A stretch of 5,688 nucleotides of DNA from Ignavibacteriota bacterium (GTDB taxonomy: Bacteria; Bacteroidota; UBA10030; JAHEZR01), in assembly GCA_023251005.1 (NCBI GenBank), contig JAHEZR010000062.1, positions 1-5,688 on the forward strand, given 5' to 3'. The first letter of the stretch is position 1. The number at the start of each line of letters is the position of its first letter. A program made the translations under genes and the position numbers. The notes beneath the pieces are model-generated. The model was given only the letters and a program-made list of their open reading frames with translations, made no database searches and was not told where the DNA came from. Below are positions 1 to 5,338 of the stretch, in pieces.

Positions 1-1
1 C

Positions 2-361
2 GCCAGCGGTCTCAACCTCAATCTAACAGACGCGAAGCGAAAAGCTGAAACGTGGAAGGAAAAGGCCAAGGACTTGAATCTCAAATTACAGCAAATCCAG
101 GCTAACTCAAGAATAAATCAGTATGCGAACGATGTGTTAATAAGAATCGAGCGGGAACTAACTGAGGAGAAAGGTCTTACAGAACGCGATTGGTACAAAC
201 ACCGAATCTACACGCCAAGTGGTTATGACGCTGTTGCACTTGCGGGGGTTGGCGATGCCTTGCAGGCGAGGCAACCTGAAAGGGCACAGAGAGAGTTTGA
301 GATTCTCTTAAAGATACTTGATCGAGTCACAGAATCCATCCGAGAATTGTTGAAGCGATGA
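2..361 (+). CDS. C-terminal part of M28-family metallopeptidase (glutamate carboxypeptidase II/PSMA-like), truncated by window edge
   Basis: The reading frame is open from base 2 to the TGA at 359-361, giving about 119 residues without a true start. The gene therefore begins left of the window; the TTG at 74 is internal. The text matches the transferrin-receptor-like dimerisation domain that ends PSMA-type M28 peptidases. It has a charged helical stretch, then the landmark E-R-D-W-Y-K-H-R-I-Y-T-P-S-G-Y-D (about residues 61-76 of this fragment), then a helix-rich tail ending E-L-L-K-R. In the family this domain packs two subunits together, and the zinc ligands lie further upstream, outside this window. 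Such enzymes are usually secreted or periplasmic and cleave peptides or acidic dipeptides. A signal peptide cannot be judged here. Family assignment is fairly firm; substrate is unknown. Confidence 0.85.
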   Translation, partial: ASGLNLNLTDAKRKAETWKEKAKDLNLKLQQIQANSRINQYANDVLIRIERELTEEKGLTERDWYKHRIYTPSGYDAVALAGVGDALQARQPERAQREFEILLKILDRVTESIRELLKR

Positions 362-534
362 TACAAATGACCGTACTGGTCGCTACTGTTTTTCCACGCT
401 GGCATTATCCTAGCTCAGACCAGAGCGCCAGATCCATGGAAGGGCAGCTTCCACCTGTTGACGCGGCGCGTGTCGCGAAGAGAGTCGTCGCTGCTCTGCG
501 CCCTGCCCAAGGTGACCGAGCCATCTATGTGTAA
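358..534 (+). pseudogene. Possible small or decayed reading frame coupled to the peptidase stop
   Basis: An ATG at 358 overlaps the TGA of the peptidase (ATGA), a common arrangement for translational coupling. The frame runs 58 codons to a TAA at 532-534. Its second half (residues about 30-58, with D-A-A-R-V-A-K-R-V-V-A-A-L-R-P and then G-D-R-A-I-Y-V) reads like an amphipathic helix followed by a beta strand. That is how the N-terminus of many Rossmann-type enzymes looks. The frame stops abruptly there, and neither other + frame continues it convincingly. This could be a truncated remnant of a gene that once followed the peptidase, a genuine short protein, or chance. I do not recognise a family. 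Confidence 0.25.
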
Positions 535-764
535 GACCTGACCTGTTACCCGCAGGGGCCGACCGCTCTGGATTTTTCTCAAGCGCGTGACACTTGATGC
601 AGACGACCAGACCATGGTACGAGATGGGGATATGATAAAGTAGGATATGGATAGAAGCACGCAGGCAAATTCCTTGACAATCGTGGGCAGCTTTACTATT
701 TTTCTCATCAGTTAAGAATCATGAATGATCTGATGAATGATTTAGAATTTAGGGAATCTTGACG
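362..764. other. About 400 bases without a secure gene
   Basis: This stretch separates the peptidase from the methyltransferase. Besides the short frame at 358-534 and the promoter at 674-702, I see no convincing coding sequence. A 97-codon frame on the - strand (415-708) has no ribosome binding site and an Arg/Ser-rich composition typical of chance translation. A short direct repeat, ATGAATGAT at 721-729 and 733-741, lies in the leader just before the methyltransferase. No terminator hairpin is obvious after the peptidase. Confidence 0.5.
674..702 (+). promoter_or_regulatory. Sigma70-type promoter upstream of the methyltransferase gene
   Basis: TTGACA (674-679) is a perfect -35 box. It is followed after exactly 17 nt by TATTTT (697-702), which matches the -10 consensus at four of six positions. 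Transcription would start near 709, leaving a leader of about 55 nt before the ATG at 765. Its place in the non-coding stretch just ahead of a + strand gene supports it. With no terminator visible after the methyltransferase, transcripts may run on into the operon at 1562. Confidence 0.6.
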
Positions 765-1376
765 ATGTCGGTTGCACTCTTTTTTCTCACCTGGGTCGTG
801 TTCTTAGTCTCGGAATTTGTTATCACAAAGTTCCCAGCGTGGGGAACGCGCGAGAAACGCGATAGAATTTCCAGCATCATCACCTTCGGGCTTCCTGCCC
901 TCGGGCTTGGGCTCGTCGGGGTCTCTCTTGCGTTCGCATTCCCGGCAGTGGCACGCGGTTCCCACTCTGAACCAGACTGGTACTTTCGATTCGTGCTTGG
1001 AAGTGCCGATATCGGTGTCATTAATGTCTTAGGCCTTGCCTTAGCTTGGGGAGCCTTCCCCATTCGATTCGCGGCAAAGCGAGCACTGGGAAAATTCTAT
1101 ACGATCAACGTCGCCATTCTTCAGGATCACCAACTTATCGAATCTGGCATCTATCGCTACGTCCGACATCCACTCTATCTCGGCATCCTGATGTTCTACA
1201 TTGGTCTCCCATTAATTATCTCCAGTGTTTTTGGGCTGCTTGTGGTAACACTACCGGCAACGATTGGCTCGTTCTATCGAATGCGACTTGAGGAACGAGC
1301 ACTCGTGAGTCGATTCGGTGAGCGCTACCTCGCCTACGCAGAACGGACAGCGCGGCTGATTCCATATGTGTGGTGA
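765..1376 (+). CDS. Membrane methyltransferase of the isoprenylcysteine carboxyl methyltransferase / phospholipid methyltransferase (ICMT/PEMT) superfamily
   Basis: This is a 203-residue polytopic membrane protein that probably transfers a methyl group from S-adenosylmethionine to a membrane-associated substrate. Hydrophobic segments lie at about residues 3-21, 36-62, 82-100 and 141-168. The superfamily signature is clear in the C-terminal half: G-I-Y-R-Y-V-R-H-P-L-Y-L-G (128-140), then R-M-R-L-E-E-R-A-L (172-180), F-G-E-R-Y-L-A-Y (184-191), and a closing R-L-I-P-Y. In the family the R-H-P motif and the paired glutamates belong to the cofactor pocket. I chose ATG 765 because AGGGA (751-755) lies 9 nt upstream; a TTG at 759 would sit only 3 nt from it. 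A promoter lies at 674-702. The natural acceptor (isoprenylcysteine, phospholipid amine or another lipid) cannot be told from sequence. The neighbouring headgroup operon makes a lipid acceptor attractive, but 185 bases separate them. Confidence 0.85.
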   Translation: MSVALFFLTWVVFLVSEFVITKFPAWGTREKRDRISSIITFGLPALGLGLVGVSLAFAFPAVARGSHSEPDWYFRFVLGSADIGVINVLGLALAWGAFPIRFAAKRALGKFYTINVAILQDHQLIESGIYRYVRHPLYLGILMFYIGLPLIISSVFGLLVVTLPATIGSFYRMRLEERALVSRFGERYLAYAERTARLIPYVW

Positions 1377-1524
1377 TTTATTGTGCTAATCGCCTATGAA
1401 AATCTTCGCCAGAACGGTGCGGGACTCCAACGGGCACAGAAAACCGCAGAACCCTGGCAGACACGTGTCACTAAGCGACTCACAGTGGCCTTCGCGACCG
1501 ACTCAATCGATGATGCAATTATCA

Positions 1525-1553
1525 TTGGATATTTCACAAACAGATGCTGTAGT
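1525..1553 (+). promoter_or_regulatory. Weak candidate promoter just ahead of the PLP-enzyme operon
   Basis: TTGGAT (1525-1530) and TGTAGT (1548-1553) are separated by 17 nt and match the -35 and -10 consensus at three and four of six positions. A transcript would begin around 1560, at or within a few bases of the ATG at 1562, and so be nearly leaderless. The match is weak. The alternative is that the operon is read from the stronger promoter at 674-702. Confidence 0.2.
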
Positions 1554-1561
1554 AAGGTACA

Positions 1562-2629
1562 ATGACTGAACGACTGATACTGCTCGACCGCAATGAGAAT
1601 CACTTTGGTCCAGCTCCCGCCTGCTTTGAGGTACTTCGTCAAGCTAGTATTGGGGATCTGAGTCTGTACTCGCGTGATTACGAACGAAGAGTCAAGAGCA
1701 AGCTTTCAGAGCGTCTCGCGCGAACTCTTGGGGTCCCGGAGAATCGCATCCTGCTCAGCTACGGTAGCGAGGATATGCTGAAGCAAGCTGTTCATTCTTC
1801 TCTCGATCCCGGAGAAAAGATCTTGATACCGAGCCTCTCCTGGTGGTACTATAAAGCCGTCGCTTCGGAGGTCGATGGGGTCACCGTCGAGTATCCAGTT
1901 CACGAGAGAGGGGAGAGTTTTTTCTACGACGTTCAAGAGATCATTGAGAAGGTGAGGCGAGAGAGACCAAGAATTGTCCTCCTTGCTTCACCGAACAATC
2001 CAACAGGACATTCTGTTTCGAACGATGATTTGCACAGGTTGCTGAGCGAGTCTGGAGAGACTATTCTGATCCTCGACGAAGCCTACAGGGGATTTTCCAT
2101 TGAACAGCGGGACGAGTTGCCCAGCTTGCTCTCGAGATATAACAACCTTCTTATTCTGAGAACGTTTTCAAAGTTTTATGCGCTTGCCGGTATCCGCATC
2201 GGATATGCGTGCGCAGGAAAGAGTCTGTACCGGCTTGCAAAGTTCAGCGCTCGCTATCTTGGATATAACCTTCTTTCCGAGAAGCTCGCCCTGGCAGCAC
2301 TCGATAGTGCAGACTACTACGATCAAATCCGAAACAAAATGATCGAGGAAAGGGCGAATTACGTCCGAGAGCTTAGCGCGCTTACCGGCTGGAAGCCTTA
2401 TCGTTCTGACGCGAACTTCCTGCTCGTAAGAACTCCCGAAGGAGTTAAGACTTCCCTCAAGCGATGGTTGGAGAAGAAAGGCATTGCAATAAAGTTCTTT
2501 GACGAAGGGCCTCTCAATAATTGTGTGAGAATTACAGTTGGGACTCAAGAGCAAAATCGCCTTCTCATCAATGCCCTCAAAGAATTTGCCCGGATGCAAC
2601 TCTGCGCTCAGCCGGTGAAATCACAGTAG
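1562..2629 (+). CDS. PLP-dependent aminotransferase/decarboxylase, fold type I, HisC/CobD-like
   Basis: This 355-residue protein has the length and order of motifs of the histidinol-phosphate aminotransferase / threonine-phosphate decarboxylase group. They are N-E-N-H-F-G-P-A-P near the start (11-19), S-P-N-N-P-T-G (143-149) with the PLP-contacting Asn, L-D-E-A-Y (171-175) with Asp172 expected to hold the pyridine nitrogen and Tyr175 its hydroxyl, T-F-S-K (201-204) with the Schiff-base Lys204, R-I-G-Y (212-215), and C-V-R-I-T-V-G (321-327) with the carboxylate-binding Arg323. The family acts on phosphorylated amino-compounds, either transaminating or decarboxylating. The start is fixed by an in-frame TAA at 1553-1555. 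AAGG at 1554-1557 is a poor, close ribosome binding site. It is first in a tight operon with a nucleotidyltransferase and a CDP-alcohol phosphotransferase and no his or cob genes. I infer that it makes the amine-bearing phosphorylated alcohol those enzymes use. A stray HisC paralogue is the alternative. Confidence 0.85.
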   Translation: MTERLILLDRNENHFGPAPACFEVLRQASIGDLSLYSRDYERRVKSKLSERLARTLGVPENRILLSYGSEDMLKQAVHSSLDPGEKILIPSLSWWYYKAVASEVDGVTVEYPVHERGESFFYDVQEIIEKVRRERPRIVLLASPNNPTGHSVSNDDLHRLLSESGETILILDEAYRGFSIEQRDELPSLLSRYNNLLILRTFSKFYALAGIRIGYACAGKSLYRLAKFSARYLGYNLLSEKLALAALDSADYYDQIRNKMIEERANYVRELSALTGWKPYRSDANFLLVRTPEGVKTSLKRWLEKKGIAIKFFDEGPLNNCVRITVGTQEQNRLLINALKEFARMQLCAQPVKSQ

Positions 2630-2632
2630 CCG

Positions 2633-3373
2633 ATGAAGTGCGTCATTCTTGCAGCTGGTATCTCTTCTCGACTCCATCCTCTCACAGCCTCCACCCCAAA
2701 ATGTCTTCTTCAGGTAGGCACCTACACCATTCTCGAACGCACAATCCGAAACGCTCTGCGTCTGAACATCTCAGAATTCGTCATTGGTACAGGTTACCAT
2801 GCAACGATGATTGTGGATTTCGTCAGGAAGAAATTTCCTACTCTGAAGGTTGAGTTTGTTTACAACGATAGGTTTGCCGAGACAAACAACAGTTACTCGC
2901 TCTCGCTGACAGAATCCGCAACTCGCGGCAGTGAAGTCCTGTTGATGGACAGTGATATTGTATTTGATCAACGTATTCTCTCCGAGTTACTTTCATCGCC
3001 TTATGGAAACTGCCTCGCCGTCCGGACAACGGGCGAATTCGATAAGGAGGAAGTCGGGGTCACTGTAAACGACGAAAGGAGGATTCTTCGAATCGGGAAA
3101 GAAGAGACGCAAGGCACCGTTTTCGGAGAATCGATCGGCATAGAAAAGTTCTCTCAAGGAGGAGCCATAAGGCTTTTTGAAATTCTTCATCGTAGAATTC
3201 TTCAGGAAGGAAGAATAGAAGAACTCTATGAGACATCATTCCAGGAGCTCGTCGACGCTGGCATCCCGACCTACGCAATTGATATAAAAGATTTTCCATG
3301 CATCGAAATCGATTCTCCCGAGGATCTGGATTTCGCGAGAAGAGAGATTGTACCCAAGCTAGACAAGATGTAA
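2633..3373 (+). CDS. LicC-like nucleotidyltransferase (probable CTP:phospho-alcohol cytidylyltransferase)
   Basis: This 246-residue protein has the single-domain nucleotidyltransferase fold seen in MobA/GlmU/LicC enzymes. These join NTP and a phosphorylated substrate to give an NDP derivative and pyrophosphate. The nucleotide loop L-A-A-G-I-S-S-R-L is at 6-14, followed by Pro22-Lys23. The metal-binding D-S-D is at 106-108 and a late E-I-D-S-P-E-D-L is at 225-232. E-T-N-N-S-Y-S-L (83-90) resembles the N-N-x-Y-S-L element of phosphocholine cytidylyltransferases such as LicC, so a cytidylyltransferase for a small amino-alcohol phosphate is more likely than a sugar or molybdopterin enzyme. It starts 3 nt after the stop of the PLP enzyme and has no strong ribosome binding site, suggesting translational coupling. 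It ends 9 nt before the CDP-alcohol phosphotransferase, the natural consumer of its product. Inositol-phosphate or other alcohol-phosphate substrates remain possible. Confidence 0.85.
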   Translation: MKCVILAAGISSRLHPLTASTPKCLLQVGTYTILERTIRNALRLNISEFVIGTGYHATMIVDFVRKKFPTLKVEFVYNDRFAETNNSYSLSLTESATRGSEVLLMDSDIVFDQRILSELLSSPYGNCLAVRTTGEFDKEEVGVTVNDERRILRIGKEETQGTVFGESIGIEKFSQGGAIRLFEILHRRILQEGRIEELYETSFQELVDAGIPTYAIDIKDFPCIEIDSPEDLDFARREIVPKLDKM

Positions 3374-3382
3374 TCAAGAGAG

Positions 3383-4291
3383 ATGACGAGAGCCGACAAA
3401 CGAAAATTACACTACGCTCGATCCTTAAAGTCGGAATATTCGGACGAGCCCATTAACACTTATCTCCTCCGCCCAATGGCGGGTGTCATTGTAAAGCTCA
3501 TTTATCCAACTCGCATCACTCCAAACCAGCTAACGATTGCGGCGATTATCGTTGGCGTGCTTGCGGCGGTTTACTACCACTTCGGAGAGTCTTCGACGAC
3601 TGCTATCGCGGGGTTACTCGTGACTCTCAAGGATCTTCTCGATTCCGCAGACGGGCAACTCGCTCGGGCAAAGAATCTGTTCAGCCGCCGCGGAAGGTTC
3701 ATCGATTCCATCGGAGACTTTCTTGTCAACCTTCTCATCTTTAGTGCCATCACCACGACCCTTTACCGCACACAACCATCGGCTGTAACCATCCTTCTTG
3801 GCTTAGCAGGTCTGATTGGAATCACACTGCAGGTTTCTTACCACGTCTTCTATCACGTTTCTTACCTCCACCTACAAGATCTTTACCAGACAAACCGGTT
3901 GACCGAGGAAATTCGCGATGAAGATCGGCAAGCGGATCCGATTACGTTTCGACTTCAGAAAATTTTTCTGGTAATTTATTCATGGCAAGATAAATTCATG
4001 TATCACATTGACAAATGGTCTAAATGGCAGGTTGAGCAATTATCCGTTGGGGAGCAGAAGCGGTTTGAAAATCTGTGGTACTCAGATCGAGTGGGCTTGA
4101 GATTCTCAGGATTTCTGGGCTTCGGAACTGAACTCGCCCTTTTGACGATCTGCTCTCTGCTTAATGAGCTGCAGCTTTACCTTTGGCTTAATCTAATTCT
4201 CATGAATAGTATCTGGTTCGTCACAATACTGTACAGAAAAGTTTTCCTCGCTCCTGCGCTTCTCAGAACTCATCAGGCAGCAGCGAAATAA
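3383..4291 (+). CDS. CDP-alcohol phosphatidyltransferase family integral membrane enzyme
   Basis: This 302-residue membrane protein carries the complete family signature D-x2-D-G-x2-A-R-x8-G-x3-D-x3-D, with Asp87, Asp90, Gly91, Ala94, Arg95, Gly104, Asp108 and Asp112. In the family the aspartates bind the divalent metals and the last acts as catalytic base. The enzyme displaces CMP from a CDP-linked donor with an alcohol acceptor. T-P-N-Q-L-T (46-51) just before the first membrane span is also typical. Hydrophobic segments are at about 50-67, 74-86, 114-131, 134-155, 237-262 and 264-283. A polar stretch of about 80 residues (about 157-236, rich in Asp, Glu, Lys and Trp) splits the membrane part, so the protein is longer than minimal phosphatidyltransferases of about 200 residues. 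A start preceded by AAGAGAG (3376-3382) fits the 9-nt gap. As last gene of the operon it should use the CDP-derivative made by the preceding protein. The acceptor (diacylglycerol or other) is unknown. Confidence 0.9.
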   Translation: MTRADKRKLHYARSLKSEYSDEPINTYLLRPMAGVIVKLIYPTRITPNQLTIAAIIVGVLAAVYYHFGESSTTAIAGLLVTLKDLLDSADGQLARAKNLFSRRGRFIDSIGDFLVNLLIFSAITTTLYRTQPSAVTILLGLAGLIGITLQVSYHVFYHVSYLHLQDLYQTNRLTEEIRDEDRQADPITFRLQKIFLVIYSWQDKFMYHIDKWSKWQVEQLSVGEQKRFENLWYSDRVGLRFSGFLGFGTELALLTICSLLNELQLYLWLNLILMNSIWFVTILYRKVFLAPALLRTHQAAAK

Positions 4292-4293
4292 AA

Positions 4294-4316
4294 AAGGGCG
4301 GAATTGTTCCGCCCTT
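4294..4316. terminator. Hairpin terminator between converging genes, strongest for the - strand
   Basis: AAGGGCGGAA (4294-4303), a 3-nt loop, and TTCCGCCCTT (4307-4316) form a perfect 10-bp stem. On the + strand it follows the phosphotransferase stop by 2 nt but has only two U after the GC core. On the - strand the core runs directly into six T (complement of 4290-4295), a classical intrinsic terminator. It probably serves both directions: the operon from the left, and the small membrane protein transcript from the right. Confidence 0.8.
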
Positions 4317-4503
4317 CAACCTCTCAAGTTGTTTTGACGTAAGGGTGATCTTGCAGCCATTAGTGAAACGGAAATGACAAAGTAAGAATAGAATTGAACC
4401 GGGGCAGAATTGAGAAGGGCTACTTCCGAAAAGACACAGCTTGGCGAGAGATCAACGCAATGGGTTGGTCAGGACTCGAAGATAGACACGACCTCAAGAG
4501 TAA

Positions 4504-4650
4504 TCACAAATCTTGATCTGCCACGTAATCGTCGATGTCGTAACGAACGTTCTCGTCATAGATCGGACGGACGGGTCGAACTTTTTTCATGAGGAATATC
4601 GGCACTGCAAGGATCGCAGCGAACAGCAATGTCCACTTTAGCGCCTTCAT
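4504..4650 (-). CDS. Small single-span membrane protein of 48 residues
   Basis: Reading leftwards from ATG at 4650-4648 to TGA at 4506-4504 gives 48 residues. They comprise a short basic start (M-K-A-L-K), a hydrophobic segment at about 6-21 (W-T-L-L-F-A-A-I-L-A-V-P-I-F-L-M), basic K-K-V-R-P-V-R-P (22-29), and an acidic, Tyr/Asp-rich tail (about 31-48, with Y-D-I-D-D-Y). The layout is that of a membrane-anchored microprotein; an uncleaved anchor or a signal peptide are both possible. A six-G run (complement of 4656-4661) lies 5 nt before the ATG and may act as ribosome binding site. A strong - strand terminator follows at 4294-4316, leaving an unusually long 3' part of nearly 190 nt. I do not recognise a named family. 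The amino-acid pattern, RBS position and downstream terminator argue for a real gene. Function unknown. Confidence 0.6.
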   Translation of the reverse strand: MKALKWTLLFAAILAVPIFLMKKVRPVRPIYDENVRYDIDDYVADQDL

Positions 4651-4699
4651 CTTAGCCCCCCGATAGCTCCCTGATTGTGATTGAATAGTCTTGTGAAAC

Positions 4700-4823
4700 G
4701 GTTAAACTTTTTCGTGCGCAGTCTCAGTCTGCGTCTGGCACGATCGACTCGCGCTCAATTCTTCTTCCGTGAATCGCTGTGCCTTTACTCTTCTAACAGA
4801 ATAGTAGAGGAAAAAGTTTTACC
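4700..4823. repeat. Inverted pair of A/T-rich 14-mers, 96 nt apart
   Basis: GGTTAAACTTTTTC (4700-4713) recurs in opposite orientation at 4810-4823 as GAAAAAGTTTTACC. The two agree at 13 of 14 positions after reverse complement. G/C-rich flanks (GTGCGC and CGCGC) follow both. The arms could be binding sites for one regulator or the base of a long-range stem. Chance in an A/T-rich stretch is possible. Confidence 0.4.
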
Positions 4824-4831
4824 GCGCAAGA

Positions 4832-4849
4832 GAATTTTGATTAAAATTC
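4832..4849. promoter_or_regulatory. Perfect palindrome, operator-like
   Basis: GAATTTT (4832-4838), spacer GATT, AAAATTC (4843-4849) is a perfect 7-bp inverted repeat in a gene-free stretch, 9 nt from the nearer 14-mer repeat. Its size fits a dimeric regulator site. It is A/T-rich and lacks a U-tract, so it is unlikely to be a terminator. Confidence 0.35.
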
Positions 4850-5043
4850 ATTAATCGACGGGTGGTGATGAGACGACATGGGTGACCGTCGACGCTCGAC
4901 AACAGCTTGAGAGAAAAAAGAAATGGCAGGCTGGAAGACTTCAGTCGGTTAGTACGTCGATGGGAAGCACTACGGGTAGCTTTAGCGGAAGACTAAAAAC
5001 TGGCTTCTTGAAAAGGAAAACATGAAGATTGGGGGAAAAATCC

Positions 5044-5253
5044 TTATTGACTGTATCGAATGACGTTAAATGCCCTTTTCCCCTTTGGTTCTCGACGTAA
5101 GTCAAACGTCACCGTATCTCCCTGGTTGAGCACAGATCGGAAGCCCGTCTCCTTCACGTCATTCTTATGAAAGAATATTTCTTCTCCACCTTCTGTGGTG
5201 ATAAAGCCGTAGCCCCTGGTCACATTGAAGAACTTTACTTTCCCTCGTTCCAT
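5044..5253 (-). CDS. Cold-shock-domain protein (divergent second copy)
   Basis: This 69-residue protein consists of a single cold-shock domain, a five-stranded OB fold that binds single-stranded RNA and DNA and can melt RNA secondary structure in the cytoplasm. G-K-V-K-F-F-N (4-10) opens the fold. The RNP1 motif is R-G-Y-G-F-I (13-18) and RNP2 is I-F-F-H-K (26-30). The usual Trp at position 8, present in the neighbouring copy, is Phe here, and the loop after RNP2 is more basic. AGGAG (complement of 5260-5264) lies 6 nt before the ATG at 5253, a strong ribosome binding site that fixes the start. It follows a second cold-shock gene in the same direction with an 85-nt gap containing a terminator, so it is read either by partial read-through or from a weak promoter in that gap. 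Family certain; whether it responds to cold is not shown. Confidence 0.93.
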   Translation of the reverse strand: MERGKVKFFNVTRGYGFITTEGGEEIFFHKNDVKETGFRSVLNQGDTVTFDLRREPKGKRAFNVIRYSQ

Positions 5254-5293
5254 TGCCCTCTCCTGTAGTGTTCTGCAAATAAGTGAAAAACGG

Positions 5294-5320
5294 AAAACCC
5301 CGGCGACCTGGCCGGGGCTT
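5294..5320 (-). terminator. Intrinsic terminator between the two cold-shock genes
   Basis: On the - strand, CCCCGGC (complement of 5311-5317), a 6-nt loop and GCCGGGG (complement of 5298-5304) form a 7-bp GC stem. It extends outward by A/G-U pairs and is followed by TTTT, with five more T a few bases on (5286-5290). It lies 19 nt after the stop of the upstream cold-shock gene. Leaky read-through could set the ratio of the two proteins. Confidence 0.85.
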
Positions 5321-5338
5321 CCCCATCGTCTGATTCCC

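Larger units (their letters stand above)
4651..5043. other. Gene-free stretch between the cold-shock gene and the small membrane protein gene
   Basis: About 390 bases hold no reading frame I can support on either strand, and no clear terminator after the cold-shock gene ending at 5044. What can be seen is regulatory-looking sequence. There is an inverted pair of 14-mers (4700-4713 and 4810-4823) and a palindrome GAATTTT-4 nt-AAAATTC (4832-4849). A tandem hexamer CAGTCT (4719-4730) lies inside a small hairpin with CGCAG/CTGCG arms (4717-4733). The - strand promoter of the 48-residue protein should lie here, but no strong -35/-10 pair stands out. Confidence 0.5.

Noticed and set aside
415..708. 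97-codon frame on the - strand
   Set aside because: No ribosome binding site, Arg/Ser-rich composition without domain logic, and it lies across the + strand promoter at 674-702.
759..764. TTG start two codons upstream for the methyltransferase
   Set aside because: It would lie only 3 nt from the AGGGA ribosome binding site; the ATG at 765 has 9-nt spacing.
817..1291. Frames of 71 to 104 codons inside the methyltransferase gene on either strand
   Set aside because: They are shadows of the methyltransferase, whose family motifs run throughout the overlapping sequence.
1383..1565. 60-codon GTG-started frame that overlaps the PLP-enzyme start by ATGA
   Set aside because: No ribosome binding site and no recognisable pattern in the translation. 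The overlap alone is not enough; kept only as a possibility for translational coupling.
4410..4592. 60-codon + strand frame
   Set aside because: Composition is Arg/Ser/Thr-rich and non-periodic, and it runs antisense across the better-supported 48-residue membrane protein.
5029..5049. Possible hairpin after the second cold-shock gene
   Set aside because: The arms AAG-ATT and AAT-C-CTT are short and bulged and no U-tract follows, so I do not call a terminator.
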